Below, piece by piece: positions 1 through 13,800 of a stretch of 64,000 nt of DNA; within the stretch, counting starts at the first letter, position 1; every line of letters begins with the position of its first letter. Source of the DNA: Chitinophaga sp. HK235. GTDB lineage: Bacteria > Bacteroidota > Bacteroidia > Chitinophagales > Chitinophagaceae. The position numbers and the translations under genes were made by a program. The notes under the pieces were generated by a model, which saw only the letters and a program-made list of their open reading frames with translations, ran no database searches and was not told where the DNA came from. The stretch is from contig NZ_CP073766.1 in assembly GCF_018255755.1 (NCBI RefSeq), positions 1,426,001 through 1,490,000 of the forward strand, written 5' to 3'.

Positions 1-1813
1 CCATACACAGCGCGATCAATGCATCTGGTTTTAACTCCTGCCCTGTTCTTTGCCGGTATTGTTCGCGGATATAACGGGCCAGCTGATTGCTCTTTTCATT
101 GAGTGCTCTATAGCTCAATTGCTGGTCCTGATAAACAAGTGCTATGTTATCCGGATGCTCCGCAGTCTGTTCTTCAAAAAGCTGATGAATCGTTTTCCCT
201 TTGGGATATGCTTTACCGGTAGCGTTCCGGCTGTAAATATTTTCGCGATACTCTTCGGGTGACAGTAAACTGAAGCTGCTGTATGCTTTTTCCGGCGCCT
301 GCGTAAGCGTATCCAGCAGGTATATATAGTGTTGGATCAGCCTCGCTATGGTTTCTTCCCGGAACAGGCTGGTGGCATAACTGATCCGTCCTGCTATCTC
401 TTCGCCGCTATCATTGACCATGACTGACAGATCAAATTTTTCTACTTCGTAAGAGAGGGAGCCTTCGTAGGATTTAAGAAATACCTGCTGCTCCGGCGGC
501 GGATTACTGCCAAAACTCTGTACCACAAATATGATCTGAAAAAGCGGATGCCGTGAAAGGTCCTGCTCCACCCCCATTTCACTGACCAGCTTCTCAAAAG
601 GCAGGTCCTGATGCTGCTGTGCTTCCATCTGCTGGCGATGAACTTCCTGGATCAGCTCTCCGTAACTTTGGGTATTGTTAAGTTGTGTTCTGTTGATCAC
701 GGTATTGACAAAGAAACCGATAAGGTCCTGCGTCTGCCTGTAGTGGCGGTTGGCAATCGGACTTCCTATCAGGATGTCATCCTGTCCGGTATATTTACCC
801 AGGAGAATATTAATACTGCTCAGCAGTACACTGTGCATGGTTACTCCATATTTCCTGACCAGCGCCTTTAACCTGTCACTGACCTCTTTACTAAGGGTGA
901 ATGTTTGATGGGCGCCACTGTAGCTTATCTTCTCCGGCCTTGGATAATCGGTAGGCAAGGTCAAAGTCTGATAACCGGAAAGCCTGTCCTTCCAGTAGCT
1001 TAATTGTCTGTCCAGTGTTTCTCCTGTCAGACAAGACCTTTGCCACAGGGCGTAGTCCTTGTACTGGATCTCCAGTGCAGGCAGGTTAAAGGCCATGTCT
1101 TTCCGGATGTATGCCTGGTAATAAGCAGAGAGTTCTCTTTCAAATACTTCGGCTGACCAGCCATCACTGGCAATATGATGCATGTTGATGAGCAATACCG
1201 TTTTGGCGTATGGCTTATCTGCATCAGCATTTTCTGCCTCTATCCTGTAAAATTTCACCCGTATTGGGTACTCTTTCCGCAGATCAAAGGGACGGTTGAT
1301 ATCTTCCAGAAGAAATTCCTCCAGATCGTCGTTGGCCGACAGCAGGAACTCCTGAATAGCCAGTGGTTTCTTGTGCACTACCTGCACTGCCTGGCGGTCC
1401 CCGCCTTCGATGGTTGTTCTTAATATTTCATGTCTGGCCACAATCTTCCGGAATGCATATTTAAGCCCTTCCACATCTGTGGCATCACCCAGTTCATACA
1501 CCGCTGGTACATGATAGGCGTTGGTTCCTTCTTCATATTCCTCGATAAACCAAAGCCGTTCCTGGGCTGAACTCAACGGGTATTCAGCCGTCACATTATC
1601 CCGGAGAATAATGGTGCTCAGAAATTTTTCTTTCGAGAAAATCTCATTCTCCCGGAGAACAGACAATATTTCAGGTTTATGATGGACGATAAAGTTGTCC
1701 GTCTCTGCATCCTGAAATTTTTCAGGGGCCGAAAGTTTTATTTTTCCGTTATCAAGCCAAATAGCTCCGGCATTCAGTCTTAGCCTGTAAAAAAATGAAT
1801 GAATATTCTCCAT
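1..1813 (-). CDS. NRPS with N-terminal TubC_N-like docking domain (partial, C-terminus outside window)
   Basis: The frame opens with ATG at 1811-1813 and stays open to base 1, so about 604 residues of a longer protein are visible. Residues about 1-60 fit the TubC_N docking-domain pattern: a helix, a short hairpin around LDNGKIKLSAPEK, then a helix with KPEILSVLREN. A condensation domain follows, with SSAQERLWFIEEYE near residue 80 and the active-site motif HHIASDGW near 1160-1190, so it should be catalytically competent. The last visible part is the start of an adenylation domain (core A1/A2 region, DNIALVYQDQQLSY). Its specificity residues lie beyond the edge. It starts 14 bp after the stop of the upstream megasynthase, so it should be co-transcribed and accept the chain from that enzyme's last carrier domain. 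Known: TubC_N domains dock to short C-terminal tails of the preceding synthetase. Inferred: the tail EENIEKEF of the upstream protein is the partner. Confidence 0.9.
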   Translation of the reverse strand, partial: MENIHSFFYRLRLNAGAIWLDNGKIKLSAPEKFQDAETDNFIVHHKPEILSVLRENEIFSKEKFLSTIILRDNVTAEYPLSSAQERLWFIEEYEEGTNAYHVPAVYELGDATDVEGLKYAFRKIVARHEILRTTIEGGDRQAVQVVHKKPLAIQEFLLSANDDLEEFLLEDINRPFDLRKEYPIRVKFYRIEAENADADKPYAKTVLLINMHHIASDGWSAEVFERELSAYYQAYIRKDMAFNLPALEIQYKDYALWQRSCLTGETLDRQLSYWKDRLSGYQTLTLPTDYPRPEKISYSGAHQTFTLSKEVSDRLKALVRKYGVTMHSVLLSSINILLGKYTGQDDILIGSPIANRHYRQTQDLIGFFVNTVINRTQLNNTQSYGELIQEVHRQQMEAQQHQDLPFEKLVSEMGVEQDLSRHPLFQIIFVVQSFGSNPPPEQQVFLKSYEGSLSYEVEKFDLSVMVNDSGEEIAGRISYATSLFREETIARLIQHYIYLLDTLTQAPEKAYSSFSLLSPEEYRENIYSRNATGKAYPKGKTIHQLFEEQTAEHPDNIALVYQDQQLSYRALNEKSNQLARYIREQYRQRTGQELKPDALIALCM

Positions 1814-1827
1814 CGAACTATGATATT

Positions 1828-4800
1828 TTAAAATTCTTTTTCAATATTTTCTTCGCCGACTGTCAACATGGTGACGTTCCGCAACAAACTACCAATGCTT
1901 CTTGCCACAAACACATCCGCGACGCTTATCTCAGCCCCCAATGCGCGGCTCATCCTATGAGAAACCTGTATGGCCAGAATAGAGTTACCACCAATCTTAA
2001 AGAAATCATCTGTGGTCCCTACTTTTTCCAGTCCCAGTACTTCCTGCCAGATCCCGCATGATGCTATCTCAGTATCCGTAACCGGCGGAACATATTGTTC
2101 CGTCACATTAAATTCAGGATCAGGAAGGGCACGTCTATCCAGTTTACCGTTGGCCGTCAGCGGGAAGGATTCCATGGCCATGAGGCTACCAGGCAGCATG
2201 TATTCAGGTAATGTTTCTGACAGTTTATGTAATATGAGGTCCTGCGTAAGTGAAGCTGTTTCCGGAGCTGATCTGTCCGGGACAAAGTAGCCCACGAGAT
2301 ATTTAGCGCTACCGGATACTGTTGGCCTTTCTTTCACCAGAACACAGCTTTGCAGAATGCCCGGTACCTGCAGCAGCGCCTGTTCTATTTCTGCCAGCTC
2401 TATCCTGAACCCGCGGATCTTTACCTGTTCATCGTTTCTGCCGACGTAGGCGATATTGCCATCAGGCAACCATTTTACCAGGTCTCCTGTTTTGTACAAC
2501 CGCGTATATCCTTTGGCGTTATCTTCTTCTGTGGCAAAAGGATTGTCAATAAAGCGTTCGGCTGTTAGTTCAGGATTGTTGAGATAACCTCTCGCCACCC
2601 CTGCTCCTCCTATATACAGTTCCCCGATAACATTTACCGGTACCGGCTGAAGGCCGGTGTCCAGGATATACAGTTTCTTATCAGACAGATGAGAGCCTAT
2701 CGGCACTACGGCCGCTGTGTTGTAATCTGTCAAGTGACAATAGCTGGAAAAAACAATGTTTTCAGTGGGGCCGTAAGCATTGGTCAGCGATGTCTCCGGG
2801 AAATGCTTTTTAAAATCATTGACAATGTCAATACTACAGGCTTCCCCGCCGACAAATATTTGTTTCAAAACAGCCAGGCATCTGGATTGATGCGTCGCCA
2901 GAGAGTTAAACAGCGATGTGGTGACAAAGGTCGTATCTATGTTATGTTTAACAAACTGATCATCCAGCAAGGGCAAATCCAGTAAACAATGTTTAGGGAT
3001 GATGACCAGCTTTTTGTTATTTAACAGGGAGAAGAATATATCAAATATGCTTCCATCAAAAGCGTAATTGGATATACCCGCCACCGTAGCCGCTTTATCG
3101 TAATCAATAAAATTGTTGTCAACAGCGAATGATAATACCTGATGCTGTTCTATCATTACCCCTTTGGGGTTGCCGGAGGTGCCGGAGGTGTAGATGATAT
3201 AGGCCAGGTCATGGGCTGCGCTGTACGCCGGCAGGTTGGCGGTATCCCCGCTGTGATAGCAGGCTTCCGTCAGGTCTGTATAAAGCACCTTTTCCTCCGG
3301 AAGGTGTACCCCGCTGATCCTGCGGTGGCTGAGCACTATCGCTGCGCCGGTGTCTTCCAATATAAAGTCTATTCTTTGCTGCGGGTAGGAAGGATCCATG
3401 GGAACATAAGCCCCGCCTGCCTTCAGCACGGCCAGTATGCTTATCACCATTTCCAGGCTTCTGTCCAGGCACAGGGCGATAAGGGTATCCCTTTTCAGTT
3501 CCTGTCCTGTTTTTTGCCGGTATTGCTCCCTGATATGGCGGGCCAGCTGGTTGCTTTTTTCATTGAGCTGATGATAACTTAACTGCTGGTCTTCATAAAC
3601 CAATGCAATATTGTCCGGATTTTTCAGCACCTGCGCTTCAAAATGCTGATAAAGGTTTATATCGCCGGGATATGCCCTGGCTGAAGCATTCCGCTCGTAA
3701 ACGATTTGCTGGTATTCTTCCGGCGACAATAAGCAGCAGGTACTATATGCTTTTTCAGGTGCCTGTGTAAGTACATCCAGCAGGTAGGTATAATGCTGAA
3801 TCAGTCTGGATATAGTCTCTTCCCGGAACAAGCTGATGGCATAACAGATCTGACCTGTGATCTCTTCATTGCTGTCATCCATAAAAATGGACAGGTCAAA
3901 TTTTTCCACCTCGTGTAAAAACACGCCCTCGTAGGGTTTGAGAGATATCTGGTGTTCATCGAACGCTTTACTGCCAAAACTCTGGAGCGCGAATGCCACC
4001 TGGAAGAGCGGGTGCCGGGAAAGATCTCTTTCCACGCCCAGTTCATTGACCAGTTTCTCAAAAGGCAGGTCCTGATGTTGTTGTGCATCCATCTGCTGCT
4101 GGTGTACCTGCCGGATCAGCGCTTCATAGCTTTGGGTATTGTCCAGCAGCGTCCTGCTGACCAGGGTATTGACAAAGAAACCGATAAGGTCCTGTGTTTG
4201 CCTGTGATGGCGGTTGGCGATCGGACCTCCTAACAGAATATCGTTTTGTCCGGTGTATTTGCTCAGAAGGATATTAATGCCCCCCAGCAGTGCACTATAC
4301 AATGTCACACCCTGTTGTTTGACCAGGGTCCTTAACCTGTTACTGATCTCCTTATTGAGTGTAAATACCTGATGCCCTCCCCGGTAATCTATGCGGTCGG
4401 GCCTTGGATTGTCAGTAGGCAGCACTAAAGTCTGATAGCCGGCCAGTCTGTCCTTCCAGTAGCCCAGCTGCCGGTCCAGTGTTTCTCCTGTCAGCCATGA
4501 TCTTTGCCATTGGGCGTAGTCCTTGTACTGGATTTCCAAAGCAGGCAGACTGAAGGACGCATCTTTCCGCATGTATGCCTGGCAATAAGCCAGCAGCTCT
4601 CTCTGGAATACATCCATTGACCAGCCATCGCTGGCAATATGATGCATATTAATGAGCATCACTATTCTTTCATCCATGCCTTCCGTCTGGATCCTGTAAA
4701 ACTTCACCCGTATCGGGTATGCATGCCGCAGATCAAAAGGACGATTGATATCTTCTATCAGCATTGCCTCCAGCGTGTCCTGGCCGGACAGCACAACTTC

Positions 4801-7800
4801 CTCCATCGCCAATGGCTTCTCATGCACTATCTGAATAGCCTGATGTTCCCTACCTTCTATGGTACTTCTTAACACTTCATGTCTGGCAACGATCTCCCTG
4901 AGTGCATATTTGAATCCTTCCAACGCAGTGACATCCACTAATTCATACACGGTTGGTATATGGTAGGCATTGGTTCCGCCTTCATATTCCTCAATAAACC
5001 AAAGACGTTCCTGGGCAAAAGAAAGCACCACCTGACTGTCATTGGTCCGGGGGATATTGATCCGCGCCTGGCCTTTGCTATTGCGCAGGAGCAGTGCGAT
5101 GGTCCTGTGCTTAAATACATCCGCTACCTTTATTTCAACTCCCAATACCTTGTTTATTTTGTGGGAAGCCTGTATGGCCAGAATGGAGTTGCCGCCGATC
5201 TTAAAGAAGTCATCATGCAAAGAGATCTGTTCCATGCCGAGCAACTCAGCAAATATCAGGGCTACCTGGTATTCCGCTTCTGAATACTCTTTTTCCAGGA
5301 TGTCTATCTGACTGATAACTGTCTGTGGAATGATTGGTTTGAACAACTCTCTTTTTAATTGTTGCAGGTCCAATCCGGATACCGCCACCTGTTCGTAACT
5401 GGTCTGGTTTATCAACCGGTAAAACAGCGCCGCATTTTCTTCGTGGCTGGCACCATTTGAATACATGAGTTTCTCCAGGCCTTGTAATGCACCCGTTTCA
5501 ATACTATCAACCTGCCAGGCATTCCAGTTCGCTGCGATGAATTTAATACCCGGGAAGCGTTTTTTATCTACTGACAGATAATCCAGGTAAGCATTGGCGG
5601 CACAATATTCAATTCTGTTCACATCACCCAGCAAACTTGCCAGTGAAGAAGTAGAAGCAACAAACTTAACCTCGCTCAGTTCCAGGACGTTCAGCACGTT
5701 ATCGATACCATAAACTTTTGCTTTAAAGGCATCTTTCATGGCTGCCAGGCTGTAATCATCCAGGTCAACAATGGTTCCTGACGCTGTATGAATGATCCCT
5801 GTTATATTGCCATATCGCTGACGGACCGCTTCCTGCATGATCTTTATTTCTTCAGGGCTGGAAATATCCGCAGGCTGCACCTCCACAACTGAACCATTAT
5901 TCCTGATCCTTTCTATGGCCGCTATCTTTCGTTTAGTCGTTTCAGATGGATTGGTATGCTTATAGATATTGGTTCTGCTTACGAGGATAAACGTCACACG
6001 GTGGTGACCGGATATATGTTCAGCAACTGCCAACCCTACATTTCCCAGACCACCGGTAATGAGAATTACATCCCCATCCGCGATGAGACTTTCTTCGGTA
6101 AAAGTGTTACTGATGCTCTCAAGACCCTCGGTCCATAACTTTCCGAACCGGACAGCCAATAGCTCATCGGATTTATGGTACTTACTATTGTTCCAGATCT
6201 GAGCCACAGCAGCAGTTACATGTCCGGCATCCCCGATATCGATTATCCTGGCATCCATACTCAGAAATTCATGGTTAATATTTCTGATGGCACCCATCAT
6301 GGTCCCATTAGCAGGAGATATTCTGTCTTCGCCGGTGATTTGCGCCAGGCCATTGGTCAGGACGATCAGATTTTCAGTATCCATCACCCTTAACAGGTGG
6401 TGGCGGACCAGGAACAGTGAATAATAACTGTTGTAAAGCGCCTGGTCCATGTCTGCATCATTATCTATCGATGTCGCATGAATGATCGCGTCGAATACGA
6501 TCCGTTTGGATTTGATGTATGCAGCCAGTTTTTCAAAATGCCGCTCCTCTTCAGGGTTAAGCGTTATCAGTTTGCCGGCTTCGATGTTATCCGCAGAAGC
6601 ATTCTTTTTACTCAGCACTACCAGCTGAACCTCCTGTGACAGCAACGTAAAATCATACAGGCCCAGCTGATCTTCTCTCAGCAATACAAGCGTATGGTTG
6701 AATTTTTTCCCATCCTTTACGGCGGCTTTATTCAAATTCGACACTGCAGACCATACCGGCGTACTTAACCATTTTTCCTTCGAAAGCATCTTCAACTCAT
6801 CAGTGGAAGCATTTTCCTTTTCTTTTCTTTTTGTTTTCTCTATCCAACATCTCTGATGATTAAACTGATAAACCGGTAAACTGCGGAGTAGTGTTGCCTG
6901 TTCGAATACATGGCTTTCATTGGGCTGCTGAATGATTCCATTCATCCAGAGTTTTGCAATAATATTTTCCCTGGAATCCATGTTCAGATAAGCATCATTG
7001 GCCTCTTTGGCAGAGGGCAACAGATACAGGGTATTCAGCGACTGGTAGTTATTGGCATCCTTATATTTACCAACGAAGTAGCTCAATCCTTTACCTGGAC
7101 CTATTTCAATAAAACTCACCTTATGACCATACTGTTTGCTTAAGCTGTCAATGCCTTTTGCAAACCGTACTGTGTTTCTAAGTTGTTTGCACCAGTATTC
7201 CGGGGTCGCTACTTCATCGGTAGCGATCTCACCGCTCAGGTTGGAGATAAAAGGTTTCGCAGGCTTGTTTAATTTTATATCCCTGAATAATGTTTTGAAT
7301 TTCGCCGCCGTATCATCCATCATCCTGGAATGACCGGCCACATTAATGCTGATCCTTATCACAGGAATTTCAAGTTGTTCCAGGGCTTTTTGCAGGCGGT
7401 CCACATCTTTCTCTGCTCCGGAAGCAATCACATCATCCACCGTATTAACCACCGCTATATCACAGTTATGTTGTGCAACGATGGCTTTCACCTTCTCTTC
7501 TCTGGCATTAATGGCCAGCATACCACCGGCGTTCATGGCCCACATCAGGCTGCCTCTGGCCACCACCAGTCTGATGGCATCTTCCAGCGCAAACACACCG
7601 GCTAAAGTAGCAGCTACATATTCTCCCAAACTGTGCCCGATATAGGCATCCGCTCTGATACCCAGTTCCTCCAGGTACGTGGCGAGTGAATATTCAATGA
7701 TAAACAGGGATATGGGCGCCCATCGCATATCATTGATATCATACTGTAAGGATTCATCCTCAGCATAGATGATTTTATAAAGGTCAACATCCAGATGCCG

Positions 7801-10800
7801 GTTAGCCAGGGATATACAGTGGTCTACGGTTTCCTTGAAAGAGGGTACATTCTGATACAAGGCTTTGGCCATGTTTACATATTGTACTCCCTGACCAGGG
7901 AACATCAGCACCATCCTGTTTTCATCTGCGGAACCGGCCTGCCCGTAAGAAGTATCCTGCTTCAACCGGTCCAGCAGTTCAGTTGTATTTTTGACACAAT
8001 AGGCGCTTCGGTGCTGGAAATGTTCCCGTTTTTCCTGCAGCGTATAGGCGATATCGTTAATCTTTAATAAGGGATTGGCCTCACAGGCTTTTATCAGTGC
8101 CTGTTTATAGTTCTCCAGCGATTGCCGGCTTTTAGCGGAAACCGGGATAATATGCAGCGATTCATTGTCCGTGGCGCAATCTGTGCATGGTGTTGATATA
8201 TCAGGGACATATTCTCCTACAATCATATGCGCGTTTGTACCGCCAACACCGAAGGAGCTCACCGCGGCCAAACGTTGTCTGCCCGAAACGGTTAACCAGG
8301 GCCTGTTTGCGCTGAGCACTTCAAAACTGCTCTCCTCCAGCTTCAATTCAGGATTAGGCGTATTAAAGTTCACCTGGCCGGGCATTATCTTATGCTGAAG
8401 CATGGCACATAACTTAATCAATCCTGCTACACCAGCGCCGGCATCAGGATGACCGATGTTCGCTTTAACAGCCCCCAGTACGGTTTTGCGTGCCGGGTCT
8501 CTTTGTTCAGACCGGCTAAACGCAAAGGCTTCTCTCAATGCCTGCACTTCAATAGGATCGCCTAAATGCGTGGCGGTACCATGGCACTCTACATAATCTA
8601 TCTGGTCTGATGTGATGCCGGCCATCTTCTGGGCGTTGATGATACACTCTGTCTGACCTATTACAGATGGCGCAGTATAGCTGGTTTTCCGGGAGCCGTC
8701 ATTATTGGTTGCATACCCTTTGATAACCGCCAGAATCTGATCCTGGTCTGCAATAGCATCATTCAGTCGTTTCAGTAATACCACACCCACGCCTGAACCG
8801 GTGGTGGTACCACCGCCCAGCCGGTCAAAGGTGCGGCAGTGGCCGTCCCTGGAATGAGTCATCCCTTCCTGGTACAGATAGCCTACCTGGTCTGGTAAAT
8901 CCAGTGTCACCCCACCTGCCAGCGCCATATCACAGGCGCCCAACTGCAGGCTTTTACATGCCTCTGCTATGGTAACCAGACTGGTAGAGCAGGCGGTATT
9001 GATAGAATTGGCAGGCCCCGACAGGTCCATCAGATAGGCCGTTTTAGTGGCCAAAGCATGTTTACTGTTGGATACAAATGCCTCCCATGAACCGATCACA
9101 CCTAAAGCCTGTTCCGGCAGAATATGTTCCTGTAAATAGTTGTTTTCACCACTTCCTGCAAATACACCGATACTGCATTTTCTTCGTTCAGCGGCATAGC
9201 CGGCAGACTCCAGTGCAAACCAGCAATGTTCAATAAACTTCCGGATCTGCGGGTCCAGTTGTTTGGCCTCATTGGGAGAAAGGTCCCAGAACAGGGGATC
9301 AAACAGCTCAATATCTTTCACATGGCCTGACACCGGTACAAAATCAGGATGCTCCAGCAATGATTCATCCACTTGCAGTTCCTGGCATTCTTCTTTGCTG
9401 TAGAACCGGATACCCTCCTGCTGGCTGGAGATGATCTGCCATAGCTCATCTACGTTGGCTACTCCACTAAAGGCCCCCGACACTGCGATAACAGCTATTT
9501 CCCGACTATCGCCCTGACGGGTATTGGTTTGCAGATTATAGCTTGTGGTTGCATCCTGACGGATGCTTTCCACCAGCTTCTGAATGGTGTTGTGCTTAAA
9601 CAGGTCTGCTGTCCCTACATGTTTGAATTCCTTCAGCTGATTAAGTCTGTTTTTCAGCTGGATGACCAGTAAAGAGTTACCGCCTATTTTGAAGAAGTCG
9701 TCATGAATGGAAACCTGTTCTACCCCAAGCACTTCCCCAAATATCTGCGCTACCTGATATTGTATGTCAGTATAATCTTCATCCAACAGTCTGATGTCAT
9801 TTTTATCCTTGCTAACATCGACGGGGGTATTTACTGTTTTGAGACCGGATGCATAACTTCCATCAAAATGATACCTTGACAGGACAATATTGTTTTTTTC
9901 CTTAAAGCGCATCAACGTCTCCAGTATACCAGGGAATTCATCGCTCTTAATTGAATTGGACGTTTTGCCCAACCTGGTTGCACGTTCGTTTAAAAAATCA
10001 AACGCCATACCCGCATCAGAGATCTGATTCAGATTAACCGTCAGTATGGAGTTGACACCAGGATGATTACTGAAGCTGACTTCATCCAGATACATGTTTG
10101 CTGCTGCATATTCCATATTTCCCACTGAAGGCAGAATACTGGTCAATGAAGAGCAACATACCAGTTTATCTATACGGACGGTAGCGGTAAGTTTAAGGAG
10201 GTTTTCAAATCCAACAATTTTTGGATGTACCACCTGTTCTATATCTTCATGTGTTTTCCCTTCCAGGAGGCTTTTAGCGGCAACACCGGCAGCATGCAGC
10301 ACCACATCTACAGCATTGATTTCATATTGTTCCAAAATCGCTGCCAGTTGGGAAGATGCGTCTGCCTGACCAATATCTATTGACGAATAGATAATGCGGT
10401 GATGCGTATTGTTGAGACCATCCAGTCTGGATTTATACGCTTCTTTCAAATCTGATACAGCTGTACGGCCAATCAATATGATGGTACTTTTCCTTTCGTT
10501 TCTGGTAAGGTGGGAAGCATAGGCGTGACCAACAGCACCCAATCCCCCTGTAATTAAAAACACCTGCTCTTTTTCTTCGGCACTATCCTCAGACGCAGTC
10601 TGATTGCCGGAAAGCTGTACCTGTCTGTAGGATGGCTTCCAGCAGTACTTGCCCCTTACAACAACCAGGTCTCTGTCATCATTCTTTTCCAGGGCAAGCA
10701 GCAGGCTACTTTCGTAGTTACCTTCACCTGCCGGTAAGTCCAGATGGAAAACGTTGGTCTCCAATGTCAGGAATTCACCGGGAAGGGATTTTGTAACACC

Positions 10801-13800
10801 ATATACAATGGATGGTTTTTCCTGTTTGCGTTCATTTCCCAGGATTTCATAATTATCAAAGGAGACAGAAACAAACTTTGGAATTTTGTTTCCGGATTCT
10901 ATTGACCAGGAAAATACATTCCGCACCGCCATAATATCCAGTGCAGGGAAAGCCAGGTCTATACCGGGAGAGACATATATCACCAGGTCCAGTGGTTTGT
11001 CCTTCGTTTTTTCATGAAGGATGGCTACTACCTGTGACCTGTCGCTAAAATCGACAATAACTTCCGGATGAATATTATTCTCCTGTTGATGGACAACATA
11101 ACTTACATTGTTGTTATGCTTCCTTAACAGCTGAAGCAGCTCAGCGCTTCCACTTTTTTCTATCGAACGATCATTGATGAACACCACCACATTCTTGTTG
11201 GCGATTCCCGCGGTAGTGCCGGGGCTTGCATTTAAATCCGTTCTTTCCCATGTTCGTTCATAAAAGAGCTCTTCGAGCGAATTAAATTGCTGAACAGCTT
11301 GAGCATTCGCTTTCTCCAGCCAGCATCTCTGATGACTAAACTGATAGACCGGTAAACTGCGCAGCGCTGTTGCCTGTCTGAACAGCTTACTATTATTAGG
11401 TTGCTGAATAATCCCGTTCATCCACAGTTTAGCAATAATACTTTCTCCGGAATCCGGATTCTGGTAAACATCATTGGCATCTTTTGCAGCAGGTAAAAGA
11501 GAAAGGGTATGGATAGCCGGATAAGTTTTTTGGTACTTACCTACAAAATAACACAACCCTTTACCAGGACCTATTTCTATAAAATTCACCTGATGATTGT
11601 ACAGCCCGATCAAGTGCGTTATCCCTCCTGCAAACTGCACTGTATTTCTAAGTTGGCTACACCAATATTCCGGATGGGTAACTTCATCTTTAGCTACGGC
11701 TCCGCTCAGGTTGGAGATGAAAGTTTTGGCAGGTTTCCTTAACCTTACATCCCTGAATACTTCTTTAAATGCTGTAGCCGGTCCATCCATCAGCTTGCAA
11801 TGAAAAGCATGGGAAGTATTTAACCTGACAGTTGAAATCCCTTGATTTTCCAATGTCTTTTGAAGGCTATCGATGTCTTTTGTGTGGCCGGAAGCAACGA
11901 TATCTTCTATGGAGTTAATAACAGCTATCTCACAATGATGCTGTGCAATAGTTGCTTTTACCACTCCTTCCCTGGCGCTGATGGCCAGCATACTTCCGGC
12001 TTCCATCTCCTGCATTAACCTGCCTCTGGCGATGACCAGTCTGATAGCATCTTCCAGTGTGAACACCCCGGCCAGAGTAGCTGCCACATATTCTCCGATG
12101 CTGTGCCCGATGTAGGCATCTGCTTTGATGCCCAGTTGCTCTAAATACCGGGCCAGTGCATATTCAATAATGAACAGGGATATCTGCGTATACCTGGTTT
12201 CATTAATATCGTACGGTGAAGATTCACTTTCAGTATAGATAACCTTATAAAGGTCTGCATCCAGATGATGATTAGCCAGGGATATACAATAATCAACTGT
12301 GTTTTTGAAAGAAGGCACACGCTCGTACAAGGCTTTGCCCATGTTTACATATTGTACGCCCTGACCGGAGAACATCCATACCAATTTGTTTTCACTTGTC
12401 CCTCCTGCCTGACCATAAGCGGTATCCTGCTTTAATCTGTCTGCCAGTTCAGCAGTACTTTTTACGCAATAGGCACTCCGGTGCTGGAAGTGTTCCCGTT
12501 TCTCCTGCAGCGTATAGGCGATGTCGTTAATCTTTAATAAAGGATTGGCTTCACAGGTTTTTATCAATGCCTGTTTGTAATTTTCCAGCGACTGCCGGCT
12601 TTTGGCCGATACAGGAACAATATGCAGTACAGCCTCATCCTGGGCCGGATCTGTTTCCTGCATGGGTGTATCAGGAGTATAGTCTCCTACAATCACGTGC
12701 GCATTGGTACCACCGATACCGAAGGAACTCACCCCTGCCAGGCGCTGTCTGCCTGGAACGGGCAACCATGGCCTGTTTTCTTTAATAATCTCAAAATCGG
12801 TCTCCTCCAGTTTCAGTTCAGGATTAGGTGTATTAAAATTAACCTGTCCGGGTATTATGTTATGCTGAAGCATAGCGCATACTTTAATCAACCCTGCTGT
12901 ACCGGCAGCAGTATCTGTATGGCCAATGTTGGCTTTAACAGCCCCCAGTACCGTTTTGTGGGCCGGGCCCTTTTTCCTGGGCTGACTATATGCAAAGGCT
13001 TCTTTTAATGCCCGCACTTCTATAGGGTCGCCTAATTGTGTAGCCGTACCGTGGCACTCCACGTAATCTATCTGGTCTGACGTTATCCCCGCCATCCGCT
13101 GAGCGTTGATAATACATTCCGTCTGGCCTATTACAGAGGGAGCGGTATAACCGGTTTTCCGGGCGCCGTCATTATTGGTGGCATACCCCTTGATGACTCC
13201 AAGAATATGGTCCTGGTCTTTCACTGCATCTTTCAGCCGTTTCAGCAACACCACGCCTACGCCTGATCCGATGGTAGTACCGGATGAGTCCCGGTCAAAA
13301 GTCCGGCAATGTCCATCCATGGACTCGATCATTCCTTCCTCGTACAGGTAGCCTATCTGGTCCGGCATGTTCAGTGTCACCCCGCCGGCAAGCGCCATAT
13401 CACATACGCCCAGTTGCAATTTCTGGCAGGCCTCTACTACAGCCACCAGGCCCGTAGAGCAGGCGGTATGGATAGAAGTGGCAGGCCCTGACAGGTCCAG
13501 CAGGTAAGCTGTTTTAGTGGTCAGGGCATGTTTACTATTGGATGCAAAGGACTCCCATGCAGCTGCCTGGGCTGATATACCATCGTGCTGCACCCGGCCT
13601 TGCAGATAGTGGCTTTCCCCACTGCCTGCAAATACGCCAATGTTGTGCTTCCTGCGTTCAGGCGCATAGCCGGAGGATTCCAGTGCAAACCAGCAATGTT
13701 CTATGAACTTCCGGATTTGTGGGTCCAGCTGTCTGGCCTCATTGGGTGAAAGCTCCCAGAACGTAGGATCGAACAGCTCAATATCTTTCACCTGACCCGC

